From assembly GCA_041906305.1 (NCBI GenBank), contig JAYRJL010000001.1:1116001-1180000 (forward strand): a stretch of 64,000 nucleotides of DNA, given 5' to 3'. This document shows positions 50,646-59,980 of this stretch, piece after piece. Below the pieces are notes generated by a model. That model was not told where the DNA came from and searched no databases. It was given only the letters and a program-made list of their open reading frames with translations. Positions within the stretch are counted from its first letter, which is position 1. Each line of letters starts with the position of its first letter. Source of the stretch: SHVZ01 sp041906305 (GTDB lineage Bacteria; Pseudomonadota; Alphaproteobacteria; SHVZ01). The translations under genes were made by a program, and so were the position numbers.

Positions 50646-51808
50646 GCGGCAGGCGGGACCAGTTCCACCGGACGATTGGACCAGAGGCTCACCGTGCCCA
50701 TCGGCCGGTGAGGCGGGTCGGTCTCGGGAATGACCCCGCCTGCGGGCATGATCCGCCCCAGGATCGCCTTCACGTCGCGATCGAGCGCCCGCGACATCTC
50801 GTTCTGCTCGTAGAGGATGCCGCTTTCGCCCAGCGCGGCGCGGGCAAGGCGGCCGTAGTCGGCAACCTGCTCGTCGGACATTTCCTGCATCGAGCGAAAG
50901 TTGGTGACGAGGTCGACCGGCGCGAGGTCGCCCAGCACACGCTCGGCGAGGTAGTTAGGCGCGAAGATCGCGGCGAACTCCTCAGGACACTGTGCAGCCG
51001 TGTCCCAGGTCCTCGTCGACACGTAGCCTTCCGGCGTGGCGAGATAGGTCGGGCGATCGGCCCACAGAGTCGACAGGTAGACCGCGGCGAACAGCAGCGA
51101 GTCCGGCAGGTCGATGGCCACCAGCCGGAGTTTCCCCGACGGAAGCGCCTGCGCGAGCTGACAGGCGAGGCCCCCGAAGCCCGATCCGATGTCGACGACG
51201 GTGACGCGCCCGTTGCGGCTGGCGAGATCGTCGAGGCGTCCGATCACGCCCGACCCATAGAGCCCGTTGATCTGCTTCTGCAGGCTCCAGGCATCGTAGC
51301 TTGCGACCATCCCGTCGCAGACCGGTCCGGATTCCCCGAACACCATAGGCATTCTCACCCGAAGGCGCTCGGGCAGCCGCCGCTGGTCGCTCATCAGCTC
51401 CATCATGGCGATGCTGACGTTGACATGGCTCGAGAGGCGGGCGTCGACGTCTGGCGGGATCGACTTGGGCGCCTGGCCGCGAAGGATGTTGTCGATCGGA
51501 TCGAAGCCGGTGAAGGGCTGGCAGAAGAGGCGCAGATGCTCGAAGCGCCGGGACGATCGGTCGAAGAACGGATGCCAATCGGCGGCGAGATCTCCGGCCC
51601 AGTTGTTGGCGCCCCTGGCCAGGCCGGTGGCGGACGGCTGCCGCAGCGCACCGATGCGATCGGCGATGCGGTGGGCTCTCTCGAGCTCGGGTTCGCTCAA
51701 TGGCCGATTGCCGGCAGGCGTCAGGTAGCCGGCGAAGCGGAACGTCATCGGCCGGCCACGGAAGTTGACCGTGACCTGATCGCCCTCCACCTCGGCCGGC
51801 GACGACAC
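50642..51808 (-). CDS. Putative sugar O-methyltransferase
   Basis: 388 residues. The SAM motif is VVDIGSGFGGLACQLA (about 220-235) with IDLPDSL as the acidic motif. The surrounding sequence (MMELMSDQRRLPERLRV, LYGSGVIGRLDDL, PVDLVTNFRSMQEMSDEQVADY) fits the putative sugar O-methyltransferase family that is often found with surface-polysaccharide genes. The GTG at 51806-51808 follows the deacetylase stop by 8 bases, so the two are probably co-translated. Convergent four-base overlap with the M24 gene. Confidence 0.75.
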   Translation of the reverse strand: MSSPAEVEGDQVTVNFRGRPMTFRFAGYLTPAGNRPLSEPELERAHRIADRIGALRQPSATGLARGANNWAGDLAADWHPFFDRSSRRFEHLRLFCQPFTGFDPIDNILRGQAPKSIPPDVDARLSSHVNVSIAMMELMSDQRRLPERLRVRMPMVFGESGPVCDGMVASYDAWSLQKQINGLYGSGVIGRLDDLASRNGRVTVVDIGSGFGGLACQLAQALPSGKLRLVAIDLPDSLLFAAVYLSTLWADRPTYLATPEGYVSTRTWDTAAQCPEEFAAIFAPNYLAERVLGDLAPVDLVTNFRSMQEMSDEQVADYGRLARAALGESGILYEQNEMSRALDRDVKAILGRIMPAGGVIPETDPPHRPMGTVSLWSNRPVELVPPAA

Positions 51809-51816
51809 GGTCCGGC

Positions 51817-52749
51817 CTAGGCGGCGTTCTCCAGTGCGTACTTGGCGATGTCGGCGTGGGTCGCGAACCACACGTCACCCTTCGCCTTCATGTGCTCGAT
51901 CAGCTCGCCGAGCAGCGGGAGCCGGGAGCGGTGGCCGATGATGTGCGGGTGCATGGTCAGGATGTACATCCCGCCTTCCTCATGCGCGACGTCGAACTCC
52001 TTGGTGAAGATCTCGAGCACGGCCGAGGGCGGGGTGTAGGGACGCAAACCCGTGAAGCGGTGCATGTTGAAGTAGACCGCGTCGTCGCGGATCCATTCCG
52101 GCGGCAGTTCGACCACGCCGGTAGGCTTGCCGTCCTCGTTGAGCTCGTAGGCGTCGTCGTCGGCCATCAGGGACGAGTCATAGAGCAGGCCCAGGTCGCG
52201 GATGATCTGCAGTGTGTTCGGGCTGAAGTCCCATGACGGCGTACGGATGCCGACCGGCCGCCTGCCCGTGACCTTCTCAAGGGCGTCGCAGGAGCGGAAC
52301 ATGAGGTCGCGCTCGATCTCCCCGGGCAGGATCGAATTCAGCTCGTGGATCCAGCCGTGGATGCCGACCTCGTGGCCGAGGTCGACGGCGCGCCGTTGCT
52401 CGTCCGGATAGAGCATCGCGACCACTGCCGGGGTGAAGAACGAGGCGGGGACCGAATGCTTCGCCAGCAGCTTCATGATGCGGGGGATGCCGGCGCGGGC
52501 GCCGTACTGGCCCATCGACATGCGGCCGAGCGACTTGCCGCCGTCGCGAAGCTCGCCCGATTCGTGGTCGGAGTCGAAGGAGATGCCGACGGCGACCCGG
52601 GCCCCGTCCTTCCACGCCTTGGGCCTGAGCGCGCGGCCCGGCCGGATCTTGCCGGAGACGGCTCGCCATTTGGCCTCGGACCATTGCCAGGGCTGCTGTT
52701 CATCGTTGTCTGCGGTCTTGGCGACGAGCGGCTTGGGGGCGGCGGTCAT
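51817..52749 (-). CDS. Polysaccharide deacetylase family protein (NodB-like)
   Basis: 310 residues. The NodB motif 1 acid appears in GISFDSDHES, motif 2 (H-x3-H) in EVGIHGWIHELN, and motif 3 in GIRTPSWDFSPNT; TMHPHIIGHRSRL supplies the last His. No signal peptide, so unlike secreted deacetylases it is probably cytoplasmic, as for the allantoinase/imidase-like branch. GGAGG lies 5 bases before ATG. Upstream partner of the O-methyltransferase gene. Confidence 0.87.
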   Translation of the reverse strand: MTAAPKPLVAKTADNDEQQPWQWSEAKWRAVSGKIRPGRALRPKAWKDGARVAVGISFDSDHESGELRDGGKSLGRMSMGQYGARAGIPRIMKLLAKHSVPASFFTPAVVAMLYPDEQRRAVDLGHEVGIHGWIHELNSILPGEIERDLMFRSCDALEKVTGRRPVGIRTPSWDFSPNTLQIIRDLGLLYDSSLMADDDAYELNEDGKPTGVVELPPEWIRDDAVYFNMHRFTGLRPYTPPSAVLEIFTKEFDVAHEEGGMYILTMHPHIIGHRSRLPLLGELIEHMKAKGDVWFATHADIAKYALENAA

Positions 52750-52834
52750 GGGATCCTCCGGAAGGAATGGCGTTGAGTCTACCCGCCGTGCGCCGCCAGG
52801 GCTATGACTGGTGAGCAGCGGCAACGAGGAGCCG

Positions 52835-54349
52835 ATGGACGACTGGACCAAGGGCTATATCGCCGACGTCGACTACAGCCAGGGCTACTACCGCGAGCTG
52901 ACCCCGCCGTTTCTCTCGTTCGCGCTGCTGTCCCAGGGCATTCGTCCGCCGAGCCCGACCGGCAAGCTCCGCTATTGCGAGCTCGGCGCCGGCCACGGCT
53001 TCACCTGCAACGTCGTCGCTGCGACCCATCCCGAGGCCGAGGTCTGGGCCACCGACTTCAATCCTGCGTTCGCCGCCACCGCCCGCCGTCTGGCGGACGC
53101 GGCCGAGATCCCGAACATCAAGGTCTACGACTCCTCGTTCGAGGAGTTCGCCGGGCTCGACCTGCCGCCCTTCGATGTGATCGTCATGCACGGGATCTAT
53201 TCCTGGGTGATGGCCGAGCATCGGAAGGCGATCGTCGATTTCATCAGGGACAAGCTCGCCTTCGGCGGCGTGGTCTATCTCAGCTACAACTGCCTGCCCG
53301 GCTGGGCGCCGATCCTGCCGCTCCGTCGCTTGTTGAGCGAGATGGCGCAACGCGCCACCGGCTCGACCGACGAGCGGATCGAGGCGGCGCTGGCCGAGGC
53401 CGAGAGCCTGGCCGCCATCGGCGCGGGCTATCTCGAGGACGGATCGCTCGCGCGCAAGCAGCTCGCCGCGATCGGCCAGATGCCGCGCTACTACGTGGCG
53501 CACGAATACTTCAACCGGATCTGGACGCCGCTGTATCACCTGGACGTCGCGCGGCAGCTGCACGCGGCGAAGCTGACCTTCGCCGCCTCGGCCGAGCTGC
53601 AGCACCACAACGACCGGCTTTGCCTGACGCCCGAGCAGCAGCGGAAGATCGCGAGCATCGACGACCTGCCGTTCCGCGAGACGGTGCGCGACGTCATCCT
53701 GAACCAGCAGTTCCGGAAGGACATCTTCGTGCGCGGGCCCGAGCGGATCGCGCCGTCGGAGCGCCGCGAGCTGCTGCTCAAGACCCGCTTCGCATTGACC
53801 GTGCCGCGCCATCAGGTCGAGACGGGCGCAGAATATCCGAACGAGCGTTATGCGCTCGACCAGGGGCCGGCCGCGGAACTGCTGAACGGTCTGGTGGAAG
53901 GGCCGCGGGTGCTGGCCGATCTCGTCTCGCCGAAGGACCCCGGGGACTTCGAGCGCAAGGTCGAGGCGCTGGTGATCCTGGTCGCGACCGGACGCGTCGA
54001 GGTCGGCCTGCCGGCCGATGGCGACGCGGACCGCATCGAAAGGGCGCGCCGCCTGAACGCCGTCATCCTCGATCGCGCGCGGCATGGCGACCAGCTGCAG
54101 TCGATGGTCTCGCCGGTGCTCGGCGGGGCGATCCGGGTCGATCGCCTGCACCGGCTGTTCATGCTCGGCGAGTCTCAGGGGCATTCCGACTTCGCCTCAT
54201 TCGCCTACGCGATCCTCAAGGAGGAGGCGGATGCGATGAATCGGACCGGCAAGCAGGTGCGGGCGCCGAGCCCGCTCGGGATCCTGATGCTGGCGCAGAA
54301 GTTCGACGTCGAGACGCGGCCGTTGCTGCGGCAGCACGGCATCCTCTAG
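52835..54349 (+). CDS. Class I SAM-dependent methyltransferase with regulatory domain
   Basis: 504 residues. N-terminal methyltransferase (about 40-200): CELGAGHGFTCNVVAATHP, ATDFNPAFAATAR and DVIVMHGIYSWV. The middle part (about 210-300) matches the methyltransferase regulatory domain found behind such enzymes, and the C-terminal 180 residues are helical. ATG 52835 (MDDWTKGYIADVDY) is preferred because CGAGGAG lies just upstream; a GTG 24 bases earlier is also in frame. Target unknown. Convergent four-base overlap with the aminotransferase. Confidence 0.85.
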   Translation: MDDWTKGYIADVDYSQGYYRELTPPFLSFALLSQGIRPPSPTGKLRYCELGAGHGFTCNVVAATHPEAEVWATDFNPAFAATARRLADAAEIPNIKVYDSSFEEFAGLDLPPFDVIVMHGIYSWVMAEHRKAIVDFIRDKLAFGGVVYLSYNCLPGWAPILPLRRLLSEMAQRATGSTDERIEAALAEAESLAAIGAGYLEDGSLARKQLAAIGQMPRYYVAHEYFNRIWTPLYHLDVARQLHAAKLTFAASAELQHHNDRLCLTPEQQRKIASIDDLPFRETVRDVILNQQFRKDIFVRGPERIAPSERRELLLKTRFALTVPRHQVETGAEYPNERYALDQGPAAELLNGLVEGPRVLADLVSPKDPGDFERKVEALVILVATGRVEVGLPADGDADRIERARRLNAVILDRARHGDQLQSMVSPVLGGAIRVDRLHRLFMLGESQGHSDFASFAYAILKEEADAMNRTGKQVRAPSPLGILMLAQKFDVETRPLLRQHGIL

Positions 54350-55494
54350 CGCTTCAGCCAGGCTCCCAGGCGGCGCGCCGCTTCGGTCATCGTCTCGGTC
54401 GAGCCGGCGAACGAAAAGCGGAGGGTTCGAGAGCCGCGCGACGGATCGAAGTCGATGCCGGGCGTGATCGCGACGCCGGTATCGGCGAGCAGCCGCTTGC
54501 AGAAGTCGGCGCTGTCGTTGGTGACGTGGCCGACGTCTACGTAGAGATAGAACGCCCCGTCGGGCGGCGCGAAGCGATCGAGCCCGGCCTTGGGCAGCGC
54601 ATCCAGCAGGACCGCGCGGTTGGCGGCGTAGCGCTTCACGTTCGCCTCCAGCTCGTCGCGGCAGCCGAAGACCTCGACGGCGGCGACCTGCGAGAGTGAC
54701 GGCGGCGAGATGAACAGGTTCTGTGCCAGACACTCGACCGGACGGACAAGCTCGTCCGGCAGCACCATCCAACCCAGGCGCCAGCCGGTCATCGAGAAGT
54801 ATTTCGAGAAGCTGTTGATGACGACGGCGCGGTCGGTCAGCGCCAGGGCGGTGGTCGCCGCCTCGCCATAGGTGATGCCGTGGTAGATCTCGTCTGAGAC
54901 GAGGCGGATATCGCGTGCGGCGCAATGATCGGCGAGCGCCTTGAGATCCTCGGCCGGCAGCATCGTGCCGGTCGGGTTGGCCGGACTCGCGACGATCAGG
55001 CCGTCGAGCTTGCCGGCCTTGTCGAGCAGCGCCGGCGTCGGCTGGAAGCGTGTCGCCGGCCCTACCTCGATCTCCACCACCTCGATGCCGAGCGCCGAGA
55101 GGATGTTGCGATAGGCCGGGTAGCCCGGCGCGGTGATGGCGACGCGCGCGCCATGGTCGAAGGATGCCAGGAACGACAGGATGAAGGCACCCGACGAGCC
55201 GGTGGTGACGACGATGCGCCCGGGATCGACGTCGACGCCGTAGAGGTCGCGATAATGCCGGGCGATCGCCTGGCGAAGTGGCGGGATGCCGAGCGCGTCG
55301 GTGTACCCGAGCACGTCGCGCCCGAGCGCGGCGCGCGCGGCCTCGATCACCCGGTTGGGCGCGCCGGTCGAGGGCTGCCCGACCTCGAGATGCAGCACGT
55401 CGGCGCCGGTGGCAGCGCGTTCGTTGGCCGCACGCAGCACGTCCATGACAATGAAGGGCGGGATGCTCGCCCGGCGTGCGACGCGCTGGGTCAT
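54346..55494 (-). CDS. Class I/II pyridoxal-phosphate aminotransferase
   Basis: 382 residues. PLP motifs: TTGSSGAFILSF, SPANPTGTM, VSDEIYHGITY, and the Schiff-base lysine in NSFSKYFSMTGWRLGW; RFSFAGS near the end carries the carboxylate-binding Arg. Fold type I, subgroup of aspartate/aromatic/MalY-like aminotransferases; the substrate is not clear, though aromatic amino acids would fit the tyrosine catabolism genes 5 kb away. It follows the gamma-glutamyltransferase gene by three bases. Confidence 0.92.
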   Translation of the reverse strand: MTQRVARRASIPPFIVMDVLRAANERAATGADVLHLEVGQPSTGAPNRVIEAARAALGRDVLGYTDALGIPPLRQAIARHYRDLYGVDVDPGRIVVTTGSSGAFILSFLASFDHGARVAITAPGYPAYRNILSALGIEVVEIEVGPATRFQPTPALLDKAGKLDGLIVASPANPTGTMLPAEDLKALADHCAARDIRLVSDEIYHGITYGEAATTALALTDRAVVINSFSKYFSMTGWRLGWMVLPDELVRPVECLAQNLFISPPSLSQVAAVEVFGCRDELEANVKRYAANRAVLLDALPKAGLDRFAPPDGAFYLYVDVGHVTNDSADFCKRLLADTGVAITPGIDFDPSRGSRTLRFSFAGSTETMTEAARRLGAWLKR

Positions 55495-55497
55495 CGG

Positions 55498-57108
55498 CTA
55501 GCGGCGGGTCGTGTTGGTGACGGCGCCGGGATTGCTGACCGAGCCGGTTCCGCCGCCGAAGCCGAGGCCCGCGCCTCGCGGATCGACCGCGATCCGGCAC
55601 GAGGCGCGGCCGCGCAGCAGCTCCTCCGGGCAGGCGACGGCGCTTGCCAGGCCGAGCGGCGAGGCCTCGAGCGTCTTGAGGCCGCCACGGTTCAGGGAGT
55701 CGAGCGGCAGGCCCCCTTCGACCAGAGCCAGGTCGGCGGCGCCGTCATAGGCGGCACGCGGCTGGGCGATCAGGGAGACGACGTCGGGCCGCGGCCCCAT
55801 CGCCGCGAGAGCGATCGGCGCGAGTGCCGAGGCGGACGCGCGTCCCGACGCGGTGCCGACGAAATAGACGCCGCCGCTGCCGGTCGTGGCGCCGATGGCG
55901 GCGACCGAACGCGAGCTCTCCGCCGATGGCGGCGGCGCGGCGATGATGCCGGTACCGGGCAGCACGCGGCCTGTTCCCCAGGGCGCATTGACGCCGAGCG
56001 CGCAGGCGACCGCGAGGCCGTTCTTGTCCGTCGTGTGGAAGGACGTGGCGCCACCGCGGGCGGTGCCGACAGCGCCGAGCGACTTGGCGGGGCGCTCGTG
56101 ATTGCCGGCGCGGGCGCGGGCCGTCAGGGCCGAGAGCTCGCCGTCTCCCGGCACGATCGGGGCCTGGCCGCGGGACAGCGCGTCGGCCAGCTGGGCTTCC
56201 GCGGCGGCAGCGGCTTCCGCCCAGAATCGGGGCTGATCGGCGGCCGACGGCTGCCCGCTTGCACCGATGGCGATCAGTCGCCCGAGCAGGGCGGCGGTCG
56301 CCGGCCGGTCGCCGGCGATGAGGAGCTGTTGTTGAGCGCCGAGGCGGATCGCCGGCGGCTCGGAGACCTGGGGCAAATAGCCGCGCAGAGCGTCGATCGG
56401 CAGGCCGCCGTTGGCGGCGGCGGCGATCTGGTGCGGCAGGACGCCGGTGTAGAACTCGCCGCCGCCCTTCTGGCGGATCTGCCCGAAGATCGTCGCCAGG
56501 TCGAGTTGCAGCAGCGTGTCGCCCTCGCCGAGCAGCTTGCCTCCGGGGGCGAAGATGCGAGCGCTCGCCGGGTCGCGTGCGAGGTCGGGCGGCGCCTCGG
56601 CGAGCGCCTGGGCGAGGGCGCGGCTGACCGGCGCCCCGAAGCGGGCAGCCGCCTCGGCCGGGCCGAGGACCTGGGTCCAGGTCATCCGTCCCAGCCGCGC
56701 ATGCAGGACCGCGAGCCCGCGGGTCAGGGCCGGGATCGCGATCCGGGTATCCGGCGTCGCAACGGCGGAGAAGTCGAACAGGGTCGCGGTCGCCGTCGGG
56801 CCGTTCAGCGTGACGCACGCGCCGCCGCCGCCGAGGCCGGCGGAGGAGGGAAGGGTTACCGCGAGGGTGAAGCCGACGGCGACGGCGGCGTCGGCGGCGC
56901 TGCCCCCGGCGATGAGCACGTCCCGCCCGGCAAGCGCCGCCCGGGGCTCGTCAGCCGCCACGGATCCGAAGAATCCTTCCTCGATCGGCTGGACCGTGCC
57001 GGGTTGATTGCCACCCCCGCAGCCAGCGACAATGAGGGCGAAAAGGGCAGCGGCACATTTCCGCCATGATCGGCGGAAAGAATCGGCCGGTGATCGAGGA
57101 TCTGACAC
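55498..57108 (-). CDS. Gamma-glutamyltransferase family lipoprotein
   Basis: About 536 residues. The N-terminus has a lipobox (LIVAGC at about residues 25-30), so it should be membrane-anchored outside the cytoplasm, unlike classic soluble GGT. GGT features: GGSAADAAVAVGF, LGGGGACV, and the auto-cleavage/catalytic Thr in GGATSFHTTD followed by LPGTGI. It should cleave gamma-glutamyl bonds, e.g. of glutathione. The start is uncertain: GTG (57106-57108) or ATG (57118-57120), both overlapping or abutting the divergent M48 start at 57110. Confidence 0.85.
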   Translation of the reverse strand: MSDPRSPADSFRRSWRKCAAALFALIVAGCGGGNQPGTVQPIEEGFFGSVAADEPRAALAGRDVLIAGGSAADAAVAVGFTLAVTLPSSAGLGGGGACVTLNGPTATATLFDFSAVATPDTRIAIPALTRGLAVLHARLGRMTWTQVLGPAEAAARFGAPVSRALAQALAEAPPDLARDPASARIFAPGGKLLGEGDTLLQLDLATIFGQIRQKGGGEFYTGVLPHQIAAAANGGLPIDALRGYLPQVSEPPAIRLGAQQQLLIAGDRPATAALLGRLIAIGASGQPSAADQPRFWAEAAAAAEAQLADALSRGQAPIVPGDGELSALTARARAGNHERPAKSLGAVGTARGGATSFHTTDKNGLAVACALGVNAPWGTGRVLPGTGIIAAPPPSAESSRSVAAIGATTGSGGVYFVGTASGRASASALAPIALAAMGPRPDVVSLIAQPRAAYDGAADLALVEGGLPLDSLNRGGLKTLEASPLGLASAVACPEELLRGRASCRIAVDPRGAGLGFGGGTGSVSNPGAVTNTTRR

Positions 57109-57109
57109 T

Positions 57110-58465
57110 GTGACGGGCATTCTCACGCGAAGGGCGTCGGGGCTTGCGCTGGTTGTGGCGGCCGTTCTCGCGTTCTCGCTTCCGGCAGCAGCGCAGCGGA
57201 TCTCGCTGATCCGGGACGCCGAGGCGGAAAATACCATCCGCGCGTACGCGACGCCAATATTCCAGGCGGCCGGGCTGGCCTCGGACGATGTCAACATCTA
57301 CATCGTCCGCGACAGCGCCATTAATGCCTTCGTCGCCGGCGGCCAGAACGTGTTCATGAACACCGGCCTGATCCTCAGGTCCGAGTCGGCCAGCCAGGTC
57401 ATCGGCGTGATCGCGCACGAAACCGGCCACATCACCGGCGGGCATCTCTCCCGCATCCAGGACGAGCTCAAAGGGGCGAGCGCGATCCAGATCCTTTCGA
57501 TGGTCCTGGGCGCCGCGGCGGCGGTGGCGGGGAAGGGCGATGCCGGGATGGCCATCATCGGCGGCGGTACCACCATCGCCCAGTCCAACGTGCTGAGCTT
57601 CAGCCGGGCGCAGGAGTCCGCGGCGGACCAGGCCGGCCTCACCTTCCTCGACCGTGCCGGCTACAGCTCCAAGGGAATGCTTGAGTTCTTCGAGATCCTG
57701 TCGGGCCAGGAGCTGCTTTCTCAGGCGCGCCAGTCTCCGTATGTCAGGACCCATCCGCTGACGCGCGAACGCGTCGACACGGTTCGGGCGTCGCTGCAGC
57801 ACGCGCGCTACGCCGGCACGCCGGTGCCGCCCGAGTTCGACCGCATGCACAAGCGCATGAAGGCGAAGCTGTTTGCCTTCATCGAGCAGCCTGCCCGCAC
57901 GTTCCAGACCTACAAGGAAACCGACAACTCCGAGGCCGCGCGCTACGCCCGCGCCGTCGCCTACTACCGGATCCCGGACATGGCCAAGGCCATCCCGCTC
58001 ATCGACGGGCTGATCGCCGACTATCCGGAGGACGCCTACTACCGCGAAATGAAGGGCCAGATGCTGTTCGAGAACGGCCGCGTCCAGGACGCCGCTGCGG
58101 CCTATGGCGAAGCGGTCCGCCTGATGCCTACCTCGGCGCTGATCCGGGTGGGCTATGCCCAGGCCCAGCTCGAGCTCGACCGGCCTGAGCTGACCCGCGA
58201 GGCGCTCTCGCAACTGCAGGCTGCCGTCCACACCGATCGCGACATCGGGCTCGCCTGGCGACTCCTGGCGGTCGGCCACGGCCGCGAAGGGCGGGTCGGG
58301 GAGGCCGCGCTCGCGCTGGCCGAGCAGGCGATGGTCGAGAATCGCCGCATGGACGCCGCCCAGCAGGCGACCCGCGCGATGCGTCTCCTGAAAGAGGGCA
58401 CACCCGGCTGGCTCAGGGCCCAGGACCTCAAGATCGAGGCCGACAGCAAGAAGCCCAAACGCTAG
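57110..58465 (+). CDS. BepA-like periplasmic M48 metalloprotease with TPR repeats
   Basis: 451 residues with a signal peptide ending PAAA before QRISLI. Zinc motif HETGHITGGH at 103-112 and the third ligand in QESAADQAGL (about residue 170). The C-terminal 150 residues hold TPR-like helices (YREMKGQMLFENGRVQDAAAAYGEAV). BepA in E. coli assists LPS transporter LptD assembly and degrades misfolded outer-membrane proteins. GTG start with GAGGA 9 bases upstream. Confidence 0.92.
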   Translation: MTGILTRRASGLALVVAAVLAFSLPAAAQRISLIRDAEAENTIRAYATPIFQAAGLASDDVNIYIVRDSAINAFVAGGQNVFMNTGLILRSESASQVIGVIAHETGHITGGHLSRIQDELKGASAIQILSMVLGAAAAVAGKGDAGMAIIGGGTTIAQSNVLSFSRAQESAADQAGLTFLDRAGYSSKGMLEFFEILSGQELLSQARQSPYVRTHPLTRERVDTVRASLQHARYAGTPVPPEFDRMHKRMKAKLFAFIEQPARTFQTYKETDNSEAARYARAVAYYRIPDMAKAIPLIDGLIADYPEDAYYREMKGQMLFENGRVQDAAAAYGEAVRLMPTSALIRVGYAQAQLELDRPELTREALSQLQAAVHTDRDIGLAWRLLAVGHGREGRVGEAALALAEQAMVENRRMDAAQQATRAMRLLKEGTPGWLRAQDLKIEADSKKPKR

Positions 58466-58561
58466 GATCCGCGGCGTTTGCCGGGTGTTTCACCTGAACG
58501 TGCGTGGACTCGGGTCCGCCGCCTCCGCATATTCCGATGCATTCCTCGTGAAAGGCTGTCC

Positions 58562-59290
58562 ATGCGTCGCCTCGTTGCTGCCGCTCTCCTTGCGCTGGCC
58601 TTCCAGTTCCCTGTCGCCGCGCAGACCTTTTCGCCCGACCAGAAGAAGGCGATCGAGGAGATCGTCCGCGCCTATATCCTGAAGAACCCCGAGATCATCC
58701 GCGAGGCGGTCGAGGCGCTGCAGGCGAAGGAACAGCAGTCCGCCGAGGAACGCCGCATCGAGGCCCTGATCAGGCTCAAGGACGAGCTCGCGTTCGACCC
58801 GGGTTCGCCGGTCCTGGGCAATCCGACGGGCGACGTCACCGTTGTCGAGTTCTTCGACTACCGCTGTCCCTACTGCAAGCGCACGGCGCCGGTGGTCGAC
58901 CAGCTGGTGAAGGAAGACGGCCGCATCCGCCGCGTGATGAAGGAATTCCCGATCCTGGGACCCGAGTCGCTCTTCGCCTCCAAGGTCGCGCTCGCGGCCA
59001 AGGCGCAGGACAAGTACGAACCGATGCATCGCCTGCTGATAGCGGCGAAAGGCGCGCTGGATCAGGAGACGGTGATGAAGCTGGCGAAGGAAGCCGGCCT
59101 CGACATGGCGCGGCTCAAGCGCGACATCAGCGATCCGGCCATCGACGAGGCGCTGAAGAAGAACCGAGAGCTCGCCGGCCAGCTCGAGATCACCGGCACG
59201 CCGGCCTTCATCATCGGCAAGGAGTTCGTGCCCGGCGCGGCCGAGCTCGACACCTTCAAGACGATCGTCGCCCGCGCCCGCAAGGGCTGA
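58562..59290 (+). CDS. DsbA-family thioredoxin-fold protein (Com1/BdbD-like)
   Basis: 242 residues with a signal peptide of about 20 residues. A Com1-type N-terminal helical stalk (about 25-75) precedes the thioredoxin fold with the CPYC redox motif (102-105) and cis-Pro in TGTPAF (about 210). It should act in periplasmic disulfide formation or isomerisation. It lies 96 bases after the protease gene; the ATG follows GAAAGG. Confidence 0.93.
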   Translation: MRRLVAAALLALAFQFPVAAQTFSPDQKKAIEEIVRAYILKNPEIIREAVEALQAKEQQSAEERRIEALIRLKDELAFDPGSPVLGNPTGDVTVVEFFDYRCPYCKRTAPVVDQLVKEDGRIRRVMKEFPILGPESLFASKVALAAKAQDKYEPMHRLLIAAKGALDQETVMKLAKEAGLDMARLKRDISDPAIDEALKKNRELAGQLEITGTPAFIIGKEFVPGAAELDTFKTIVARARKG

Positions 59291-59307
59291 GGGCTTCGGG
59301 CCGCGGG

Positions 59308-59949
59308 TTAGGGCTCGAAGTCGGGCTGCTTCGCGGGCTGCGCCGCGTCGAAGGCGGGCAGGGCCATGCAGGCGTCGAAGATCCGGGTGATCGTCGGATA
59401 GGGCGCAAGATCCAGGTTGTAGCGCTTGGAGTTGAAGACCTGCGGCACCAGGCAGATGTCGGCGAGGCCGGGCGCATCGCCGTGGCAGAAGCGCCCGGTC
59501 TTCGTGTCGTTGGTGAGCGTCGCCTCCAGCCCGCCGAATCCGGTTGCGATCCAGTGGTTGAACCACCGCCCGACGGCGGCTTCGTCGGCCTTCATCTCCT
59601 TCGCGAGATATTGAAGGACCCGGAGGTTGTCGATCGGGTGGATGTCGCAGGCGACGATCTGTGCCAGCGCCCTGACCCGCGCCCGCTCGGCCGGGTGCGC
59701 CGGCAGCAGCGGCGGCTTGGGATGGGTCTCGTCCAGGTACTCGACGATCGCGAGTGACTGGGTCAGTGCATGCGGCCCGTCCTCGAGCGTCGGCACCAGC
59801 GCCTGCGGGTTGAGGCCGAGATAGGCAGCACTCCGCTGGTCGCCTTTCCGAAGGTGGATGGAGACGTGGTCGTAGGAGATGCCTTTCAGGTTGAGCGCGA
59901 TGCGAACCCGGAACGCGGCCGACGAGCGGAAGTATCCATGAAGCTTCAT
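59308..59949 (-). CDS. maiA: Maleylacetoacetate isomerase
   Basis: 213 residues of the zeta-class glutathione transferase family. The active-site SSAAFRVRIALN (SSxxxRVRIAL pattern) is at about 9-20, and QSLAIVEYLDETHP and LADICLVPQV are conserved. It converts 4-maleylacetoacetate to fumarylacetoacetate with glutathione as cofactor. Last gene of the homogentisate operon. Confidence 0.95.
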   Translation of the reverse strand: MKLHGYFRSSAAFRVRIALNLKGISYDHVSIHLRKGDQRSAAYLGLNPQALVPTLEDGPHALTQSLAIVEYLDETHPKPPLLPAHPAERARVRALAQIVACDIHPIDNLRVLQYLAKEMKADEAAVGRWFNHWIATGFGGLEATLTNDTKTGRFCHGDAPGLADICLVPQVFNSKRYNLDLAPYPTITRIFDACMALPAFDAAQPAKQPDFEP

Positions 59950-59980
59950 CGCGCTGATCCCCCTTGCCGTTCGCGCCAGT

